Program-made: the position numbers and the translations under genes
Shown: positions 21,465 to 31,117 of the stretch, one piece after another
Layout: each line of letters begins with the position of its first letter
How positions within the stretch are numbered: the first letter of the stretch is position 1
Notes under the pieces: model-generated
Databases searched by the model: none
What the model was told of the DNA's origin: nothing
What the model saw: the letters and a program-made list of their open reading frames with translations, nothing else
Origin: Chrysopilus asiliformis
Taxonomy: Eukaryota; Arthropoda; Insecta; Diptera; Rhagionidae
Direction of reading: 5' to 3'
Length of the DNA: 64,000 bases
Assembly: GCA_964034945.1 (NCBI GenBank)
Contig: OZ035963.1
Location: 41,377,090-41,441,089 of the forward strand

Positions 21465-21857
21465 TTTCATTGCAATTTTTCACTTCATTTCACTTTGTCT
21501 GTTATATAATAAATATATGAATCAAAAAAAAAAGTTTGTCTATCACATTTTTCCATTTTTAATCGATTTACAAAGTGGTCCACAATACCCCGAGATTTTT
21601 CAAAATCGCAAAAACGCCATTTTTGCGCCAACTGATAAAACTTGTATAATTTAATACAATTTGACCGAACTGCTGTGACCCAAAGAGAGGTTATTTATCG
21701 TACTACAAATTCAAGCTCTGAAATTTTCAGAAAAAGTTATTTTTTTACGATTTTTTAGCCAAAATGAAAAAGCGGTCCAGAATACCCCACCTTCCCCTAC
21801 CAAAAGAAATAGTCCATATAAGGGACCATATAAATTAATTAAAAGAGAAGGTGTAAA

Positions 21858-22037
21858 CACAAACTAATCATAAGCAGACTAACATTTTCATTCAATCCAG
21901 CACAAGGCTGGCAGAAAAGCTCATGGCTGCTACGGCTGAAGTGGCTGCTATGGGTATTTATTTTTTGGAAGTTGAAATTCAATTTTGTTCTAGAATGGAT
22001 TGAATGAAATTGTTAGTCTGCTTATGATTAGTTTGTG
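21858..22037. mobile_element. Small MITE in the gypsy tail
   Basis: CACAAACTAATCATAAGCAG at 21858 pairs with inverted CTGCTTATGATTAGTTTGTG ending at 22037; GTGTAAA flanks both sides (21851-21857 and 22038-22044). The inverted region runs on through ATTCAATCC/GGATTGAAT. 180 bp, non-coding. Excision joins two parts of the gypsy integrase tail. Confidence 0.85.
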
Positions 22038-22343
22038 GTGTAAATAGTATTATAGATAAAGATGGTATAGAAACATTAGTTCACAATAATAACCTAAAGA
22101 AATACATATATAATTAAAATTCGTCATAAGACAATTAATGAATACAATTACCAGATAAGAAATTTAAGATTATTCAACATTTAATTAATACATTTATTAG
22201 GTTAAGCTAAAATTTTTTCCATGAAATATTGTAACACATTTCATTCATAAATTTTATGATGACAAATTGCAATGCAACCATGAGTATGCATGCAGTGTAT
22301 CGCTCGTGCTGTGGTCTTCATAACTCAACATAAAGACCACTTA

Positions 22344-22962
22344 AGGCTCAACTATAATCGACATAAGAACGCATATGTAAATGTCAAATTCCCAACGAAT
22401 GTTGACATGCATAGCTGTCAACATAAAAGCTAACCATAATAGGCATAGACTGACATAAGTAAAGTTAAATTTTTCTCGATAGTAATTGACAAAGTTGAAG
22501 GAAAAAATGAGTGAATTGAAAAAAATTAAAGAAATATTTGAAATTGTGAAGTGCTTAAAATAATTAAGTGACCTGAAAGATGAACTGGATGAATACGGCA
22601 GAAAGAAGCGTTCATGTTATGTACGAGAAATCAATCGCGACAGGAAAACGCACGGATACTACGTAGTCACCTTCTTAAAAGTAAAAAGGCTTGATCCGGA
22701 TCAATTTTTGTCTTTGACTGTCTTTGACTATCTGTTGTCTTGCTTGAGTCCCTTTTTGGAAAAATTTTAGGTTATGTTCACTATTTACATATGCCAGTTC
22801 CATTTGTATCGAATTATTCATGCTTAACGAATGTTTAACGAAGGTTTGAAAGTGGCAACACTCTTGACATATGCCTATTGTGGGTATTAACACTGACTTT
22901 CTTATTCTGGAAATGACATATGCAGCTACATATGCGTTCTTATGTCGATTATAGTTAAGCCT
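22344..22962 (+). mobile_element. Harbinger deletion derivative, tandem copy 1
   Basis: AGGCTCAACTATAATCGACA at 22344 pairs with inverted TATAGTTAAGCCT ending 22962. TTA flanks at 22341-22343 and 22963-22965, the latter shared with copy 2. The N-terminal transposase frame (start near 22500) is broken by a TAA where the other copies read KEL. It lacks about 15 bases present in copies 2 and 3 after DPDQF. 619 bp. Confidence 0.88.
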
Positions 22963-22965
22963 TTA

Positions 22966-23599
22966 AGGCTTAACTATAATCGACATAAGAACGCATATGT
23001 AAATGTCAAATTCCCAACGAATGTTGACATGCATAGCTGTCAACATAAAAGCTAACCATAATAGGCATAGACTGACATAAGTAAAGTTAAATTTTTCTCG
23101 ATAGTAATTGACAAAGTTGAAGGAAAAAATGAGTGAATTGAAAAAAATTAAAGAAATATTTGAAATTGTGAAGTGCTTAAAAGAATTAAGTGACCTGAAA
23201 GATGAACTGGATGAATACGGCAGAAAGAAGCGTTCATGTTATGTACGAGAAATCAATCGCGACAGGAAAACGCACGGATACTACGTAGTCACCTTCTTAA
23301 AAGTAAAAAGGCTTGATCCGGATCAATTTTTTATTCACACGAGAATGACAACAAATGTCTTTGACTATCTGTTGTCCTGCTTGAGTCCCTTTTTGGAAAA
23401 ATTTTAGGTTATGTTCACTATTTACATATGCCAGTTCCATTTGTATCGAATTATTCATGCTTAACGAATATTTAACGAAGGTTTGAAAGTGGCAACACTC
23501 TTGACATATGCCTATTGTGGGTATTAACACTGACTTTCTTATTCTGGAAATGACATATGCAGCTACATATGCGTTCTTATGTCGATTATAGTTAAGCCT
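22966..23599 (+). mobile_element. Harbinger deletion derivative, tandem copy 2
   Basis: 634 bp between AGGCTTAACTATAATCG and its inverse. It shares one TTA (23600-23602) with copy 3. It encodes a 99-residue N-terminal Harbinger fragment at 23108-23407: a coiled, charged start, then SCYVREINRDRKTHGYYVVT, DPDQFFIHTRMTTNVFDYLL and a stop. This is the W/R..R...G.Y......DP..F....RM....F..LL region of Harbinger nucleases, without the catalytic domain. Confidence 0.9.
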
Positions 23600-23602
23600 T
23601 TA

Positions 23603-24236
23603 AGGCTTAACTATAATCGACATAAGAACGCATATGTAAATGTCAAATTCCCAACGAATGTTGACATGCATAGCTGTCAACATAAAAGCTAACCATAATA
23701 GGCATAGACTGACATAAGTAAAGTTAAATTTTTCTCGATAGTAATTGACAAAGTTGAAGGAAAAAATGAGTGAATTGAAAAAAATTAAAGAAATATTTGA
23801 AATTGTGAAGTGCTTAAAAGAATTAAGTGACCTGAAAGATGAACTGGATGAATACGGCAGAAAGAAGCGTTCATGTTATGTACGAGAAATCAATCGCGAC
23901 AGGAAAACGCACGGATACTACGTAGTCACCTTCTTAAAAGTAAAAAGGCTTGATCCGGATCAATTTTTTATTCACACGAGAATGACCACAAATGTCTTTG
24001 ACTATCTGTTGTCCTGCTTGAGTCCCTTTTTGGAAAAATTTTAGGTTATGTTCACTATTTACATATGCCAGTTCCATTTGTATCGAATTATTCATGCTTA
24101 ACGAATGTTTAACGAAGGTTTGAAAGTGGCAACACTCTTGACATATGCCTATTGTGGGTATTAACACTGACTTTCTTATTCTGGAAATGACATATGCAGC
24201 TACATATGCGTTCTTATGTCGATTATAGTTAAGCCT
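23603..24236 (+). mobile_element. Harbinger deletion derivative, tandem copy 3
   Basis: 634 bp, nearly identical to copy 2; its fragment frame (23745-24044) gives the same 99 residues. It ends AGCCT at 24236 followed by TTA (24237-24239), which matches the TTA before copy 1. So the whole triple sits in one 3-bp duplication. Confidence 0.9.
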
Positions 24237-24454
24237 TTAATGCACAAGCATGCGGTAGTCAAGTGCATTCGAATCGAAGATGAAATTTGATTCGGGTGAC
24301 ACAATTGACCATTTAATAATTTATGATTTCGAACCTAAGTCAACAAAGGTTATTTAACATTTAAGAAAGTAATTATGTATTTAAGAATTAGGGCACTTAT
24401 AGAATTATGTGCAATATTATAGAATATAGAATTATGTGTAAATAAGAAAGCGGC

Positions 24455-24466
24455 GCCTATAAAAGC
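24455..24466 (+). promoter_or_regulatory. TATA box in the putative LTR
   Basis: GCCTATAAAAGC is a good TATA element with a GC-rich flank, inside otherwise AT-rich sequence. It would drive a retrotransposon transcript if the LTR identification is right. Confidence 0.35.
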
Positions 24467-25079
24467 CGTATTAGCTCTAGGAACAAATCAGAATTAAACA
24501 TACGCTTGATTTGAATTGTTTGTTTTATTTTCTCAATATTCTGGCAGTCCTTTTGGACGCCTATTAAATTGCTGACTCCTCCATCAGCAGGTTAAACAAA
24601 ACATCGGAGCTATAGGCATCATTGAACTTTGTTAGTTTGAATACTTATTACAGTACTATGACAGCCAGCAAATTTTCCCCCCGTCGTAGCCTGAAAAACC
24701 CCCTGAAACGGGCTATTTTGGAATAAAAACCCCCAAATTTTTTATTCGTATTGCAACAATTAGTTACAACCAAAATTTAGGCAATTGTCGTATATAAAAC
24801 AGTCAACCAGCAACTTTTTTTTATTTTTAGGTTTTAGGGCATAAATTTGGACATTTTTAACCAAAGAATCTCAAAAAAATAGCACAAAGTTTGACTTTAA
24901 TGAGGAATTTGAAAATCATATCAGAAAAGTTTGACTTAACAGTGGGATTTTGATTTCATATCACCATGTGGATTTCCAATAATCAGTGACGTGGCGTGCT
25001 GCTTTCAGTAGGGTGTTCAATATTAAGTTTCTGTTAAATGATAGACGTCTACTCTTAGTTTTATCCAGGATCACGAGGA

Positions 25080-25583
25080 TCACGTGGGGACGTGATAGAC
25101 GAAGATCCAATTTTTTTCTTTTTTAATTTTTTTTAATTTTTTTTTGTTTTTGTATTTTTTGTTATTTTTTTCTTTGTCGAGTAATAAATCAACGCGTGTA
25201 TTTCCATAAGTTTTTAATGTAACGCTATTATTAATGTGCACTTGGGAGACGGTATGTTTTGTTATTGCGGCAGTTAAATGATTTAAATCATTGTAGCATG
25301 TAGTCCAAACACCCTTTTCTTGATTACTTGAAAAAAGTAAACATGACCAACAAAATAATTTATTAATAGCAGAGCAACCGCATAGCCAGCATTTTGATTC
25401 ATAAGAAGAAGGCTGAAAATGTCTACTAAAAGATTTTCCTTTCGATACTACTTTGCAAGTTAAGTCGGGAAGTGCCGGTGTCGGCTTACCTGAATTTATA
25501 ATTTCCAATTTTTCCTCGATATTTAATTGAGAAAATGGTTTCTCAAACAATTTTTCGATTGCGCATCCGCATCCACAAGCCAT
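25080..25583 (-). pseudogene. TTF-type zinc finger of a hAT transposase
   Basis: The frame begins MACGCGCAIEKLFEKPF and includes GKSFSRHFQPSSYESKCWLC, then NKLFCWSCLLFSSNQEKGVW, DLNHLTAAITKHTVSQVH and a poly-lysine end. The order W/C..C, LFCWSCLLF, GVWT, ..DL.HL...KH..S..H is the TTF/BED-like finger that precedes the catalytic domain in ZMYM1-like hAT proteins. The rest of the transposase is deleted. The same domain, in worse condition, precedes the catalytic part at about 28850. Confidence 0.75.
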
Positions 25584-25908
25584 AATATTAAATTAATTAT
25601 TTCTCATACACAAAAGCCAACTGAACACCTGTAAAATCAGAAACCGACTGAGCTGATGAGCAAGCAATATTGCTGTTTTGCTTGGCACACACACCCACAC
25701 GCATCAGCACGTCAGCCGAACGGCCATACGATGGTCGGTTTTCTATTGTCGGGTTTCGCAGCATCGCGGCCAGCAGCAAGCAACATCGCATCGGTTCGCC
25801 GTGCGGCTTTTTCTGGAGCACCCAAATTCATCGTTGTGTGCGGTTGCTTCTTGTGAACTTTGTGTGTGGTGAAACGTTTTTTATTATAGACTTTTACTTA
25901 GTCATATG

Positions 25909-26205
25909 TGTTTTTACTTTGCTTTGGTGCGCTGTAAATTGGAGAACACTCAAGTCGGTCGAACGACCGAAAGAGTCGGTATTGCGTTTCGAGTGTGTTT
26001 TGCTAAGGGGCGAGTAGGAAAGAAGGCCACAAGCAATTTTTACTTTGGTTCGCTGTAAAGTGGAGAACACTCGAGTCGGTCGAACGACCGAAAGAGTCGG
26101 TATTGCGTTTCGAGTGTGTTTCGCTAAGGGGCGAGTAGGAAAGAAGGCCACAAGCAATTTTTACTTTGGTTCGCTGTAAAGTGGAGAACACTTGGTTGGT
26201 CGAAA
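25909..26205 (+). repeat. Tandem repeat, about 2.4 units of 121 bp
   Basis: Units starting near 25912, 26038 and 26159 share TTTACTTTGGTTCGCTGTAA, GTCGGTCGAACGACCGAAAG and GGGGCGAGTAGGAAAGAAGG. The first two differ at a few bases; the third is cut off after GAGAACACTTG. The repeat lies inside the deleted hAT element. GGTCGAACGACC is itself a small palindrome. Confidence 0.9.
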
Positions 26206-26565
26206 GATCGAAAGATAAAGAAACAGGTTGGTAATGTAGGGTGCGGGTGCTTTAGGCAACCATTGCCATTGGTAAATTGTCGAAAAAATTGGCACAAAAA
26301 AAAGAAATTAATTAACAATAGATTTCCGATACATATTGGATTTCAGTAGGGTGTGCAGTGAACACCCTCGCACCTTAGAAGAAACGTCACTGCCAATAAT
26401 TGACAAATGGGCAATTATAGCTTCTGTTATGTTTCTATGATAAAGTTGAAATTTGCTAATCATTGAGAATTTTTCTTATAAAGAACCTCCTGGATTATTT
26501 TATTTTTTCTAAACCTACGTCAATCTGGTGGAAGAAAGAAAATATTTTCAGTATTAAAACATAAC

Positions 26566-26984
26566 AAAAGCTATAATTGCCAATCTGGCAATCATTGGAG
26601 ACCCGTATGGTGATATTCGTATCAAAATTCGAACAGTTGTACCAAAATTCCACTTTGAAGTCAAACTTCCCAATAAGATTTTTTAAAATTTATTCTAATC
26701 GGATTTTGATGTATGAAAGTTTTATGTAGAATCATATCCTAAATAACTTTTGTTCTTAGACTATTTTCATGAGATACGCCGTTTTTGCGATATTTACAAT
26801 AAACGTTTTCGTTCGTATGGGGGTACCCCCCCTAATAGTCCATTTTTGCCCATTAACGAACTTAGCCTCGCATTTTACGAAAAACGGATCTGCACAAAAT
26901 TTCAAGTCTCTAGCTCAATCCGTGCGCCCGTAATCCGCGCCACAGACGGACGGACGGACGAACATGCTAAATTCAACTTTTTTA
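26566..26984 (+). repeat. DINE-like repeat
   Basis: Plus-strand copy from AACATAACAAAAGCTATAAT through GTACCCCCCCTAATAGTCC and a short GACGGACGGACGGACG core. It is cut at the T run where the next, inverted copy begins (26983). The open frame inside is repeat-derived. Confidence 0.85.
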
Positions 26985-27407
26985 TACCCGTATGGTGAAA
27001 CCAAAGGGTATATTAACTTTGCTTTACCGTTTGTAACGCCAAGATCCCGTCATCACACACAAAAATGATTTACACCAGTGTGTTTAGAATGATAAAAAAA
27101 ATTGAATTTTGCATGTCCGTCCGTCCGTCTGTCTGTCTGTCTGTCCGTCTGTCTGTCTGTCTGTTCGTCTGTCTGTCTGTCTGTGGTGCGGATTGCGGGC
27201 GCACGGATTGAGCTACAGACTTGAAATTTTGCACAGATCCGTTTTTCGTAAAATGCGAGGCTAAGTTCGTTAACGGGCAAAAATGGATAAGATGCACCGT
27301 TTTTGAGATATTCGCAAAAATCATTTTACGAACGAAAATGATTTTTGCGAATATCTCAAAAACGGTGCATCTTATCAAAAAAGTCCAAGAACAAAAGTTA
27401 TTTAGAA
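26983..27407 (-). repeat. DINE-like repeat, inverted, hosting a hAT insertion
   Basis: Begins TATACCCGTATGGTGAAACC and has a long GTCC/GTCT core (27115-27182). The hAT element 27408-30864 interrupts it at ATTTAGAA; the remainder continues at 30873-31051. Within it, 27288-27374 is a near-perfect palindrome that is not part of the consensus. Confidence 0.88.
27288..27374. repeat. 87-bp palindrome within a DINE copy
   Basis: TAAGATGCACCGTTTTTGAG starts the left arm and CTCAAAAACGGTGCATCTTA ends the right arm; 40-base arms surround ACGAACG. Other copies of the repeat have only one arm, continuing into GTACCCCCCATACGAACG. So this is a local fold-back rearrangement that also removed about 60 bp of consensus. 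Confidence 0.85.
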
Positions 27408-27668
27408 CAGTGGCGTGCGGTCTAAGGCGCAGATGGCGCAGAGCGCACCCTGACAAATTCGTTAAATAAAATAATTTGAACGAATCAAATAAAATAATTT
27501 GAAGTTTCCACACAAATTTCATACAATCTTACACTTTTATAACGATACATCTTCATATTCAATATACTTCTCGCGCAGTAAATCAATGCGCGCCTCCAAA
27601 GAACCAAAATGAAAGAGGAAAAACAAATTCGAATACTTGGACGAGACGCACAAGTAAAAGTTTCGTAA

Positions 27669-28368
27669 CCCAGCAAGATTTTAGTAACGTGTTCAACTAC
27701 AAATGCAACACTTCGCATCTGTAGAAGGATGTAAATGTGCGTGTAGTGATGAAGTATTCTTATTTACTTTCGCATCGCCATTGGACGAAGAGAGACAAAC
27801 TAATGTCATTCCATCCAACCATTCTGTTCTTGCATCAACTTTTGTTATTCCCAGTGACATATCTGCGAAAGCAACATCGAATGATTCGGGAATTCCTTAA
27901 TTTCAACTCGGATCTTCAAATTGTGGAATTTCCACTCAATGTTGTTTCCTCAGAAATTTCATTGGGAATAACAAACGCTCCTGCTTCGCCAAATGAGGAT
28001 CCGGAAAACACAGGAAATGAGGATTCGGAAAACATTTTAATAAAAATAAAATTATCGGAGTATTTTGTTACCAGTAACGTTAAAAGTAACACATGTTACT
28101 TTTAGCGTTACTGGTAACAAAATATTCACTTATTTCGTCTCATTTCATCTCACACCTAATAAGCATAAGGCTGTCTCGTTTCTACATTGCTAGAGCAAGA
28201 CATACTTATTTACGTTTGGTGTTGGAGTAAGTGCGATAGACATTCACACAGATTGTCAATTTTGCACGTGAATTTTTTCCCAACGCTCTAAGAAGATTCA
28301 CGCATAGGGTAACAGTGAATTATCACGTTACTCCACTAGTTACGTAACTAGTTCCGAATCTTGCTGGG
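27669..28368. mobile_element. Element with CCCAGCAAGATT ends, nested in hAT
   Basis: CCCAGCAAGATT at 27669 and inverted AATCTTGCTGGG ending 28368 bound about 700 bp. TAGTAACG/CGTTACT motifs follow inside both ends. The middle has a palindrome at about 28067-28117 (GTTACCAGTAACGTTAAAAG and its inverse). I could not find a clean flanking duplication, so the superfamily is open. Short frames inside do not resemble known proteins. Confidence 0.6.
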
Positions 28369-28739
28369 AAAGGGGGAACTTAGCATCAGGCACAGGCATA
28401 GCATTCGATTTTTCTTCATAAGCGCTGTAGAGTTGCTGCGCTCGACTCTACTATCGCACATCAACGCATGTTTCAATGAATTTTTTGACGCACAGAAAGT
28501 GGTTTTGTTCGTGTATCATTCATGTTTCAGGCGCAGCGATTTAAATGCGCACGATCCGTCGATTTCAATGAATAAACTGCCGCAACTTGAATGGGAATGA
28601 TATGTAAAAAATGGGAAGACGTTTTTCGAATGAATTTTTTGGTGGAAGCTCATTCTTTGGTTAGACTTTGTTGGATAAGCACTGAATTTGCGATTTGCGT
28701 ATTGATTTTCTATGGAAAATATGAGTATTCATACCTGTG

Positions 28740-30821
28740 ACGTATGTTTATTATTAAAACAGCCTTTTTCAAGGCTAAATTTAGAAGATAAAAATATTTT
28801 TATCAAGAAAAGTCGTCCTATTCCTAAAATTGATTTGACTCAGAAAAGGGGAAAATTTGTGAGCGACATTTCAAGGTAGAAAATTATTCTAAATTTAATT
28901 GGTTGACGGCATGTGCTGATAGTAAAAGATTATTTTGTTGGCCATTTTTTTTGTTTCAACAGAAAAGGAAAAAAATGTATGGACAACTAATGGATATGAC
29001 GATTTGTCGCATTTTAATGTTGCAGCGGGGAAACACAAAAATCCCAAACACACATTAAATCGGTGGTTTCTATGAAAACTTTTGGGCAAGTGCGAATAGA
29101 TCTGCAACTAGATCAGCACAAACGCACTTCAATAATTCAACATAATGAAAATGTTACAAAAAATAGAAACATAAAGAAAAGACTTATCGATACAGTTTGT
29201 TTACTAGGATCTCAAGAAATTGATTCTCATAATCGAGGAAATTACGTAGAAGTTTTACAACTTATAGCAAAATACGATCCCTTGCTTTACAATCACCTGA
29301 ATAATGCTTCTGTTTTTTCTGGGTTATCAAATAGAATTCAAAATGATTTAATAGAAAGTATCAAAAATGTACTTGTGTCCCAAATAAAAAAAGAGGTATC
29401 AGAAACTAGTTTTGTTGCTATTTTGCTTGATGAAACTTCCGATGTATCTCAAAAATCCCAATTATCAGTCATTTTGAGATACGTTTACAAAGGCGAGCCA
29501 GTTGAACGATTTTTGGGATTTCATGACGTGAGTGCTGATAAAACTGCTCAAGCTCTATCATTATTTGTAAAAAATATTGTTGAGTATTGGGGATGTGAGC
29601 AAAAACTAGTTGCTCAAACATATGATGGAGCTGCAGTGATGTCTGGTTCATTGAACGGAACTCAAAAGTTGGTAAGGGACTTTTTTCCCAACGCCATATT
29701 TATCCATTGTTTTGCTCACGTGTTATCTAAGTCAGTGTCATTTATTAAAGAATGTAAAATATTTTTTTCAAGCCTTTCTGGATTAGTGTCGTTTTTTTTC
29801 AAATTCCTCAAAAAGGACTTGTGCTCTTGACAAAATTGTTAATAAAAGATTTCCAAAAGTAGCTCCGACCCGATGGAACTACTTTTCTCGAATTGTCAAT
29901 ACAGTTAACCAGTATTGGGAGCCTTTATGCGAGTTCTTTGAGAGTATTTTAGAAAATCCAGAGCACTGGGATCAAGAAACAATTTGTTTATCAAGAGGCC
30001 ACTGACATTTTTTAAACAATTTCAATACAGTATTTCTGCTTAATGTATTTTCTGAAATTTTCAGCTACACTGATATTTTGTATGAGATTTTACAAAATCC
30101 TAAGTCTGACATTGGGTTCGCCATAGGCCAAGTTCAAAACACAAAAACGAAAATCTGCTTTATGCGTGAAAAATTTTCCGATCAATATTTGAAAACCAAA
30201 AGGTTAGTTGGAGATCCAAAGGCAATGCGGAAAAATCGACAAGAAATTATCCCAGAAAGCCATTTTAAACAAGTTTACTTTGAAATTTTGGATACAATTT
30301 CACTTCAAATAGAGGAAAGATTTAAATATCTCCCCCAAACCAAATTTCTTGAATTGGTCAATACACAAAGATTTGCCAAGTACGCTCAACATTTTCCGGA
30401 GGACTTTTTAAATTCTCTTAGAAATAGTTATGGAACATTTTTCGATTTTGTTAAACTGACTAACGAACTCACTGTCGTCTATACATCAGAAACATTTAAA
30501 GGAAAAAATTGTTTGGAACTTCTTAGTCACATCGAAGAATGTGGATTGACTGATGACTTAACGGAAACCAAAAAATTAATAAATTTAATATTAACCATTC
30601 CATGTGCGACAGCTGGGGTAGAGCGGACATTTTCAGCTCTAAAAAGAATTAAATCTTACATAAGAAATTCAATGGGTCAAGAAAGACTTTCTGCCTTGTC
30701 ATTGATATCCATCGAAAGCTCTTTGTTGTCCACACTAAAAGTTTCCGGCTCCTTCTATGACAATGTAATTGACGATTTTGCAAAATCAGAACGCAGAATC
30801 GATTTGGTGTACAAAGTTTAG
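28740..30821 (+). pseudogene. hAT transposase (ZMYM1-like), frame-disrupted
   Basis: The N-terminal TTF-type finger is at about 28860-29060 (WLTACADSKRLFCW, then VWTTNGYDDLSHF), with frame changes. From 29063 a good frame runs through QLDQHKRTSIIQHNENV, the first catalytic Asp in LLDETSDVSQKSQLS (about 29430), and the second in AQTYDGAAVMSG (about 29620). A shift in the T run near 29790 and a stop near 30003 break the insertion domain (WNYFSRIVN...). The C-terminal frame 30078-30821 ends with the dimerisation region IPCATAGVERTFSALKRIKS, which holds the catalytic Glu. Only a few lesions separate it from an intact protein, so it is young. Confidence 0.9.
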
Positions 30822-30872
30822 ATAAGTCTGCGCACCCTTATGTGGTTTGCACCGCACGCCACTGATTTAGAA

Positions 30873-31117
30873 TATGATTCTACATAAAACTCCCATACAT
30901 CAAAATCCGATTGGAATAAATTTTAAAAAATCTTATTGGAAAGTTTGGCTTCATAGTGGAATTTTGATAAAACTGTTCGCCATTCACTTAAATCACCATA
31001 CGGGTTTTCAATAATTACCAGATTGGCAATTATAGCTTTTGTTATGTTTTTATCATTCTAAACACACTGGTGTAATTCATTTTTGTGTGTGATGACGGGA
31101 TCTTGGCGTTACAAACG
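30873..31117. repeat. DINE-like repeat pieces
   Basis: 30873-31051 is the left half of the inverted copy that hosts the hAT element. 31052-31117 (TCATTCTAAACACACTGGTG to GGCGTTACAAACG) is a plus-strand right end. The junction with the non-LTR retrotransposon is at about 31118. Confidence 0.8.

Larger units (their letters stand above)
20243..21797 (+). mobile_element. pogo/Tigger-like element with TA duplication
   Basis: GGGGTATTCTGGACC follows TA at 20241-20242. The inverted GGTCCAGAATACCCC, with an extra ACCTTCCCC, ends at 21797 before TA (21798-21799). Excision restores the gypsy sequence. GGGGAATTGTGGACCAC-like motifs recur near the left end. It contains a Helitron (20732-21120) and the 3' end of a protein with a PHD-like finger, an arrangement seen at the C-terminus of some pogo/jerky-type transposases. 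Confidence 0.75.
18564..22117 (+). pseudogene. Gypsy integrase, split in three pieces
   Basis: Piece 1 (18564-19032) has the zinc-binding H..H/C..C module (FHTTHGGHTGIRR, NNCTLC) and catalytic Asp residues in AIDIVGP and KSDNGTG. Piece 2 (19781-20242) has the catalytic Glu in VGSIERNHR and the linker to FKEGDLVFLRSLNS. Piece 3 (21800-21857 and 22045-22117) carries KEIVHIRGPYKLIKREG and a short tail to a stop. All three catalytic residues are present, but insertions 19033-19777, 20243-21797 and 21858-22037 separate the parts. I see no envelope frame downstream. Confidence 0.88.
16640..24600 (+). mobile_element. Ty3/gypsy retrotransposon remnant, multiply interrupted
   Basis: Reverse transcriptase, RNase H and integrase follow each other on the plus strand, starting inside the polymerase, so the 5' LTR, gag and protease are absent. 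Five insertions split it: a CACCGCG MITE (16705-17149), a Myb-fragment element (19033-19777), a pogo-like element with a nested Helitron (20243-21797), a small MITE (21858-22037) and a Harbinger tandem (22344-24236). Removing them rejoins the gypsy frame at each point. The pol frame ends at about 22117; what follows may be the 3' LTR. Confidence 0.85.
22118..24600 (+). other. Probable gypsy 3' LTR, split by Harbinger tandem
   Basis: After the integrase stop comes AT-rich sequence with no frame, interrupted by the tandem at 22344-24236. The part after the tandem has a promoter-like TATAAAA at 24458-24464, GTATTAGCTCTAGG, and then TTTATTTTCTCAATATTC. This is what a gypsy LTR promoter region looks like. 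The matching 5' LTR is absent, so the borders and the identification are inference. Confidence 0.4.
24984..26392 (-). mobile_element. hAT element, internally deleted
   Basis: CAGTGACGTGGCGTGC at 24984 and inverted ACGTCACTG ending 26392 are flanked by exact CCAATAAT duplications (24976-24983, 26393-26400). It sits inside a degraded DINE copy whose halves are at about 24905-24975 and 26401-26440. CAGTAGGGTGT recurs near both ends (about 25006 and 26344). It retains only the N-terminal zinc finger of the transposase. Confidence 0.9.
27408..30864 (+). mobile_element. hAT transposon, nearly complete
   Basis: CAGTGGCGTGCGGT at 27408 and its exact inverse ACCGCACGCCACTG ending 30864 are bracketed by ATTTAGAA duplications (27400-27407 and 30865-30872). 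At 3,457 bp with zinc-finger, catalytic and dimerisation parts it is close to full length. The ends resemble those of the deleted element at 24984-26392. Another element (27669-28368) is inserted upstream of the transposase. Confidence 0.93.

Noticed and set aside
25656..26017. Plus-strand frames rich in Thr/His/Ala over the hAT right half
   Set aside because: They overlap the deleted hAT element and its tandem repeat, in several frames at once, without a known domain.
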